Shown: positions 59,686 through 64,000 of the stretch, in pieces
Layout of the letters: each line of letters starts with the position of its first letter
Numbering within the stretch: the first letter of the stretch is position 1
Translations under genes and position numbers: made by a program
Assembly (NCBI RefSeq): GCF_014898815.1
Contig: NW_026515482.1
Location: forward strand, 2,976,001-3,040,000
DNA: 64,000 nucleotides
Direction: 5' to 3'
Source of the DNA: Panonychus citri
Taxonomy: Eukaryota; Arthropoda; Arachnida; Trombidiformes; Tetranychidae
The notes under the pieces: generated by a model
Seen by the model: only the letters and a program-made list of their open reading frames with translations
Told to the model about the DNA's origin: nothing
The model's database searches: none

Positions 59686-60486
59686 ATGATGATTAGTTTA
59701 CCTGAAGAACCTCCTCATGGATCAGCTTTAAAAGAAGTTCAAGGTTTCTATCCTTATGCCGAAAATGGAGGAACAATCGCTTCAATTGGAGGCGATGGAT
59801 TTGTTGTGATGGCTGCTGATACTCGACTTTCTTCGGGTTATAGTATTTTATCTCGTAATCAGGATAAAATTACCAAGCTCACCTCATCTACCGTATTTGG
59901 AAGTTGTGGCTGTTGGTGTGATAGTCTTACCTTTAACAAAGCTCTTCACTTTCGTTTACAGTATTATCTGTATGAGAACAATAAGCCAATCTCAACTGTT
60001 GCCACCGCTCAATTGGTTTCAAATATGTTGTATCAGAAGCGATTTTTCCCTTATTATGTCGCTAACATGGTCGCTGGTTTGGATTCTAATGGACAAGGAC
60101 ACGTCTACTCATATGATCCCGTTGGGTCTACTGAAAAGCATACCTATCGAGCTCAAGGAGCTGCTTGTTCTCTTATTCAACCTTTCCTTGATTGTATCAT
60201 TCGTAAAGGTAATCAAACTGTTATCCACGAATCAATGGCCGTGATAACCAAAGAGAAAGCTATTGCAATTCTTAAAGATGCCTTTTTAGCTGCTGCTGAA
60301 AGAGAAATTACAACCGGTGATGAACTACAACTGATGATTGTTACACCAGAAGGAGTAGAAGAAGAACATTCCATTAAGAAAAGATTAATTTTTCTCTCAA
60401 CAAAAATGTTAACCTCTCAACTTATACTAATTAATTTTCATCTAACTCTAAACCTTTTGATAAGAAAATTAAAAGGCTGTTTTTGA
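59686..60486 (+). CDS. PSMB1: Proteasome subunit beta type-1 (20S beta6), 3' end shifted
   Basis: Single exon from ATG ATG ATT AGT (MMISLPEEPPHGSALKEVQG). The fold signatures are PYAENGGTIASIGGDGFVVM, AADTRLSSGYSILSRNQDKI, SCGCWCDSLTFNKAL and TTGDELQLMIVTPEGVEEEH. The inactive beta6 subunit keeps no catalytic Thr. The normal family end is a short K/R-K-D. Here the frame reads HSIKK and then runs on for about 35 unrelated residues to 60486. With one A fewer in the run at 60379-60382 it would read KKD and stop at 60388. So there is either a one-base insertion extending the protein or a homopolymer error in the assembly. Confidence 0.93.
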   Translation: MMISLPEEPPHGSALKEVQGFYPYAENGGTIASIGGDGFVVMAADTRLSSGYSILSRNQDKITKLTSSTVFGSCGCWCDSLTFNKALHFRLQYYLYENNKPISTVATAQLVSNMLYQKRFFPYYVANMVAGLDSNGQGHVYSYDPVGSTEKHTYRAQGAACSLIQPFLDCIIRKGNQTVIHESMAVITKEKAIAILKDAFLAAAEREITTGDELQLMIVTPEGVEEEHSIKKRLIFLSTKMLTSQLILINFHLTLNLLIRKLKGCF

Positions 60487-60637
60487 TATTACATAGAAGA
60501 AACAGAAAACAAAAGAGTCAACAATTAAGTTGTCTATTCGGTTTGAATCGTGTTTAAAGTTTAGATGAACTTTAATGATTTCAATTTTAACATAAATGTC
60601 AATCCAAAATTTTCACAATTCGTGATCAGTTATCCAT

Positions 60638-61449
60638 CTATTGTTTTGGTGCATCGGGTTGAACGGATGGATGAGCGGCCTTGAAAGCTTCGTGTTCCTC
60701 CAACAATTTATTAACCCGTTCGATTGTTGGATATTGACTCATATCGACACCATAACGATAAGCATTGTAAACCTGAGGAACCAAGAAAACATCAGCGATT
60801 GTAATTGTATCACCAATACAATATTTGCCCGCAGTTTTGGTCATTATATTTTCCAATGATTTAAATTTCTTGGTGATTAATTGTTTAGCCCATTGGTCTT
60901 TATTTCCGCCAAGATTTTCAATCTCTGCCAGAACAAATAGATTCTGTAAGGGTTGAATTCCTGAATTAATTGATTCGGTGATTGCAATGGCATTTGCTCG
61001 ATCAATTAAATCTTTTGGATACAATGATGGCTCTGGATTAATGTTTTCTAAATAATCAATTATCGCCAATGATTCAAATATTATTGATTTTGATTGTTGT
61101 CACCATTAACCTCCAATGATGGAATGAAACCAAACGGGTTAATCTTCAGGAAATGATCTTTCTTTTGTTCACCTCCATCTTTTACCAAGTTAATTGTCAC
61201 ATATTCATGAGGAATTGCTTTCAAATTAAGAGCTGCAAATCAATTGGTATAATTAAATTAGTGAACAATTAGACATTCAAAGATTGGGAAACTTACCAAT
61301 TCTCACCCGATAGGAACATGAGCTTCTCCAGTAGGAAAATAATTTCACCTAATTAAGTAATTGAACAAATTAGTCGAGAGAAATTCAACAAATTTACTTA
61401 TATTTAATCAAGAATTTTGTTATAAATACATAATAATTACCTTGGACAT
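60638..61449 (-). CDS. GSTZ1: Maleylacetoacetate isomerase / glutathione S-transferase zeta, one frameshift
   Basis: Three exons: 61449-61441 (ATG TCC AAG), 61348-61297 and 61232-60638, with consistent phases. The N-terminal thioredoxin fold has the zeta-class active-site signature RSSCSYRVRI followed by ALNLKAIPHEYVTINLVKDG across the second intron. Then come NPFGFIPSLEVNG and, after the break, FESLAIIDYLENINPEPSLY and the helical C-domain (IGDTITIADVFLVPQVYNAY). At the A-run at 61088-61091 (minus-strand CAAAATC) one base is missing, so the frame shifts and meets TAA. Restoring a base gives about 218 aa, the family length. The enzyme isomerises maleylacetoacetate in tyrosine breakdown. The break is either real or a homopolymer assembly error. 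Confidence 0.9.
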
Positions 61450-62007
61450 TGTTGATTCTAATTGTTACAATTTAATTGTGTTGATGTTTTCCCTAAAAGA
61501 TTACAATTTGACTTTGTCTCAAGTTGATCAAGAAAAAACATCCAATTCCATAGCAACAATCAATAGAAATCAAGTTGATTATTTGAATGATTAAAAGTAA
61601 GTATCAAGATAATTTTTTCTCATCACAATTAACAACAATCAACTAATTGATTGACAAAACAAGGTAGAAAAAAATATAATTTCTTCAGTAAATAAAGACT
61701 TTTATTTAGGTTGACATTTAACAGAAAAATATAATCATTAGTAACAATTAATTAATTCTATTAAAGATTAATGGAATTAAATTGATTTCTCTTCTTACAG
61801 AATAGATTTTTAAATTGTTTCTTTTTAATAAAACAATACAATTAAACAGTTATTTTTTCTTATGGTCTAAAAACCTTATAAACAAATACTTGAGTTAATC
61901 ATGACGGTAGATGATTAATTATATTAATACAATTACAATATAATATTGATAATAAAAGATAAATATATTTGTTAACTTTGTTTGTCAGTTGATTAACTGG
62001 AATCCAA
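61450..62007. other. Intergenic DNA
   Basis: AT-rich spacer between GSTZ1 and the 3' end of the Ig receptor. AATAAAAGATAAATA near 61951 may hold a polyadenylation signal on either strand. A 77-codon frame at 61361-61594 antisense to GSTZ1 exon 1 is not credible. Confidence 0.45.
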
Positions 62008-64000
62008 TCAATATGTTATATCATTGGACTTATAATTATTACAATCACATAGAGTTGGGCCACAATCGGGTTGATGGAAATGTGAACAATCAGAATTAAT
62101 TACATTCTTAACGATAACAGTTCCATTATCTAATAATTGAGCATGAGAAGTCATTCCCATCGGTATCATTTCGGGTTCGACAATTGGTTCAATATGATTA
62201 CGATGATAATCATCTGTTGATGGTTTCTTAAGAATCCCGTTTAAATGAACAAAATGATTATTATTATTATTCTGATGAAGATGCTGATTAATTTGATTAC
62301 CTGGAATACCATTACTATTATTAGAGTTAATTGTGTGACTATTACCAAGGATTGATGATTTATTAAGGCTTCCAGGACCATCGGTAATATGACCTAATTG
62401 ACCGACTCCGTTTGAGGTCACATTTTTATCGGGAATGGCATTATTAGCCAACCATTTCCAACTTTTATGTCTCACACAAAACAAAATTAAGGCACAATTG
62501 ATTAAAGCAATTAAAATACCCATGGTAATTATCACCAGAATAAGAGTTAATTTAGCTTGGTCAAAAGGTGATCCATTGGATGAGGATGAAGAATTGTCAA
62601 TTAATGGTGACCCATTGGTGGAAACATCAGGTGATAAAGTTGTAAAAGAAATATAATTAGTTGATTGTGGTAATTGAGATTTAGATTGAGATTCAATTGA
62701 TGAACCAAGTGAATTAGTTGATATAATTATTACTCCATATTCTTGGCGTGAATTTAATCCACCAATGGTTAACATGGTTTCATTGGTTTCCTCTGTAAGG
62801 CGAGATTTGCTTTGATGATCTTTGGTGTAAAAAGTTGAAGTTGAATCGGAATCGCGTCCAAAAATGGGCCAAACTTTGGCCTTAAAAAACTGTGGTAGTC
62901 CACCATTAAAACCGGGTAACCATGATAAGCTGACCGATCGATGGTCAACCCTAACAATTGTCAGATTAGTTATAAGATCGGGTGGACTTTTGGGTCTCAA
63001 TGAGATCTCCGTAAATTCAGATCCACGTTCATTAAGAGCGATACATTTCAACTTTGAACCAAACTCTTCAACTCGAATTTTCCTAATCAATAGTTTAGAC
63101 TCGTAAAGTTCAGGATCAATTTCACTTCGACTTCGAGAAACCATATAACGGTAAACACTATCAGGCGAGTATCGGGTTTCTCGAGTATATCCAATATCTT
63201 TGTTAATTGAATCAACCCACTTAAAATGAACTTCGGGAATTCCTCGAGCTGAACAGGTAAGTACAATATCAGCTCCTTCATCAATTGCAACAATTGGAAC
63301 TCTATTAACAATTAATGGTTTATATTTAAGGGATAACTTTAATTTGGCCATGGAAGGACTTTTAATACCATTGGAAGCCCGACAAATGTAATAACCTTCA
63401 TCAGTTGATTGGACATCAGAGAATCGTAATATCGACCGACCCTTTTCCCTATCAACAGTGATTCTAGAATCAGTTAATGTCAACGGTTGACCTGGTGCTG
63501 GTCCTTTGTACCAATCAATGGTCATCTCATCAGATGGATTACCAATCGCTTCACAAACCATTGAAGCCGAACCACTGAGCTCTGTTAAAACTGTTTCAGA
63601 AGTTTTAACAATCGTAGCACCAACTAAACAAACAATTAGAAAACCTATTAATTAATCCGAACAACTATCAAATTAAACCAATAGTCAACTTACATAGTAC
63701 ATTAAGGACAATGGTCGATTTCGTGGTTCCCTCATTGTTACTTGCTTCGCACTCATATTCACCTCCATCGTACCTTTCAACTTTCGGTATCCTCAGAATC
63801 GGCCCATCAACGATGATCCTCTCATTAAATTGATCCGGTTTAAGATCATTTGGATAATTAGTTTCTTTAATTATACCTGATTCTTGATTTTTAACTTTTC
63901 CCCGAGAAGATAATCTATCAGGTAATTCCTCAAGTAAACTCATTCCATTTTTATACCAATTATAATTAAGAGGAATCGGAAATCCGATAGCAGTCATGTT
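62008..64000 (-). CDS. Ig/fibronectin-III cell-surface receptor, nephrin/hibris-like, 3' part
   Basis: The gene runs in from the right edge. Exon (64000)-63694 carries part of an Ig domain (YDGGEYECEASNNEG; donor GTAAGT). The last exon, 63623-62008 (acceptor TTTGTTTAG), is joined in phase 1. It holds two more Ig domains (ESTDEGYYICRASNGI-type end and IVLTCSARGIPEVHFKWVDS), one FnIII domain (SPPDLITNLTIVRVDHRSVS, then LSWLPGFNGGLPQFF) and one transmembrane segment (LTLILVIITMGILIALINCA). An intracellular tail of about 150 residues ends in SNDITY. The PGFxGGLPQxF motif and the Ig-Ig-FnIII-TM order suit the nephrin/Hibris/Sticks-and-stones family. Other IgSF adhesion receptors of arthropods are possible. 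Confidence 0.8.

Noticed and set aside
60641..60859. Plus-strand frame antisense to GSTZ1
   Set aside because: Shadow of the GSTZ1 coding strand.
1..64000. tRNA, rRNA genes or a CRISPR array
   Set aside because: No cloverleaf-type sequence with a B-box, no rRNA text and no regular spacer array was recognised by eye.

Overview
The window is AT-rich, intron-bearing eukaryotic DNA. Small introns (about 50-100 bp in many genes), clear animal orthologues (Rel/Dorsal, SNF5/Snr1, PSMB1, MCCC2, HGH1, APC15, zeta GST) and a Dscam Ig7-like exon placed directly behind a signal-peptide exon point to an arthropod. A chelicerate, most likely an acariform mite, fits best. That placement is inference; no database search was possible.

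Positions 1 to about 37,000 are gene-poor and repeat-rich: long (CT)n/(GA)n tracts, ATC/ATG-rich simple sequence, segmental duplications and two large mobile elements. A Ty3/gypsy LTR retrotransposon (2857-7611, coding minus) has two LTRs that differ only by three indels, a TATGA target duplication and several frameshifts in gag and pol. A 9.06-kb DNA transposon (14688-23750) has an 11-bp terminal inverted repeat. It carries a CACTA/EnSpm-like transposase and a small two-exon gene on the minus strand, and two related multi-exon genes with a BEN-like region on the plus strand. For both elements a paralogous copy of the unoccupied target site lies elsewhere in the window, which fixes their ends to the base or nearly so. 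At 35845-37251 (minus) two exons encode a signal peptide and the first half of a Dscam Ig7-type domain, the architecture of a 5' cassette of the chelicerate shortened Dscam genes.

From 39 kb the window is gene-dense: a two-TM protein (minus), MCCC2 (plus), a palindromic MITE, HGH1 (minus), a glucosidase II beta-like membrane protein (plus), a Dorsal/Rel factor (plus), SNR1 copy 1 (minus), an unrecognised three-exon gene (plus), SNR1 copy 2 (minus), ANAPC15 (minus), PSMB1 (plus), GSTZ1 (minus) and the 3' part of an Ig/FnIII receptor (minus, running off the right edge).

The two SNR1 copies have the same exon structure but unalignable introns in their 5' part. Their last exon and a half, intron 6 and 3' flank (about 690 bp) are almost identical, which indicates recent gene conversion. 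Copy 1 also carries a compensated frameshift and the loss of a conserved Trp. One-base homopolymer indels in PSMB1, GSTZ1 and the retrotransposon may be real, or may be uncorrected long-read assembly errors; this limits how literally the breaks should be read.
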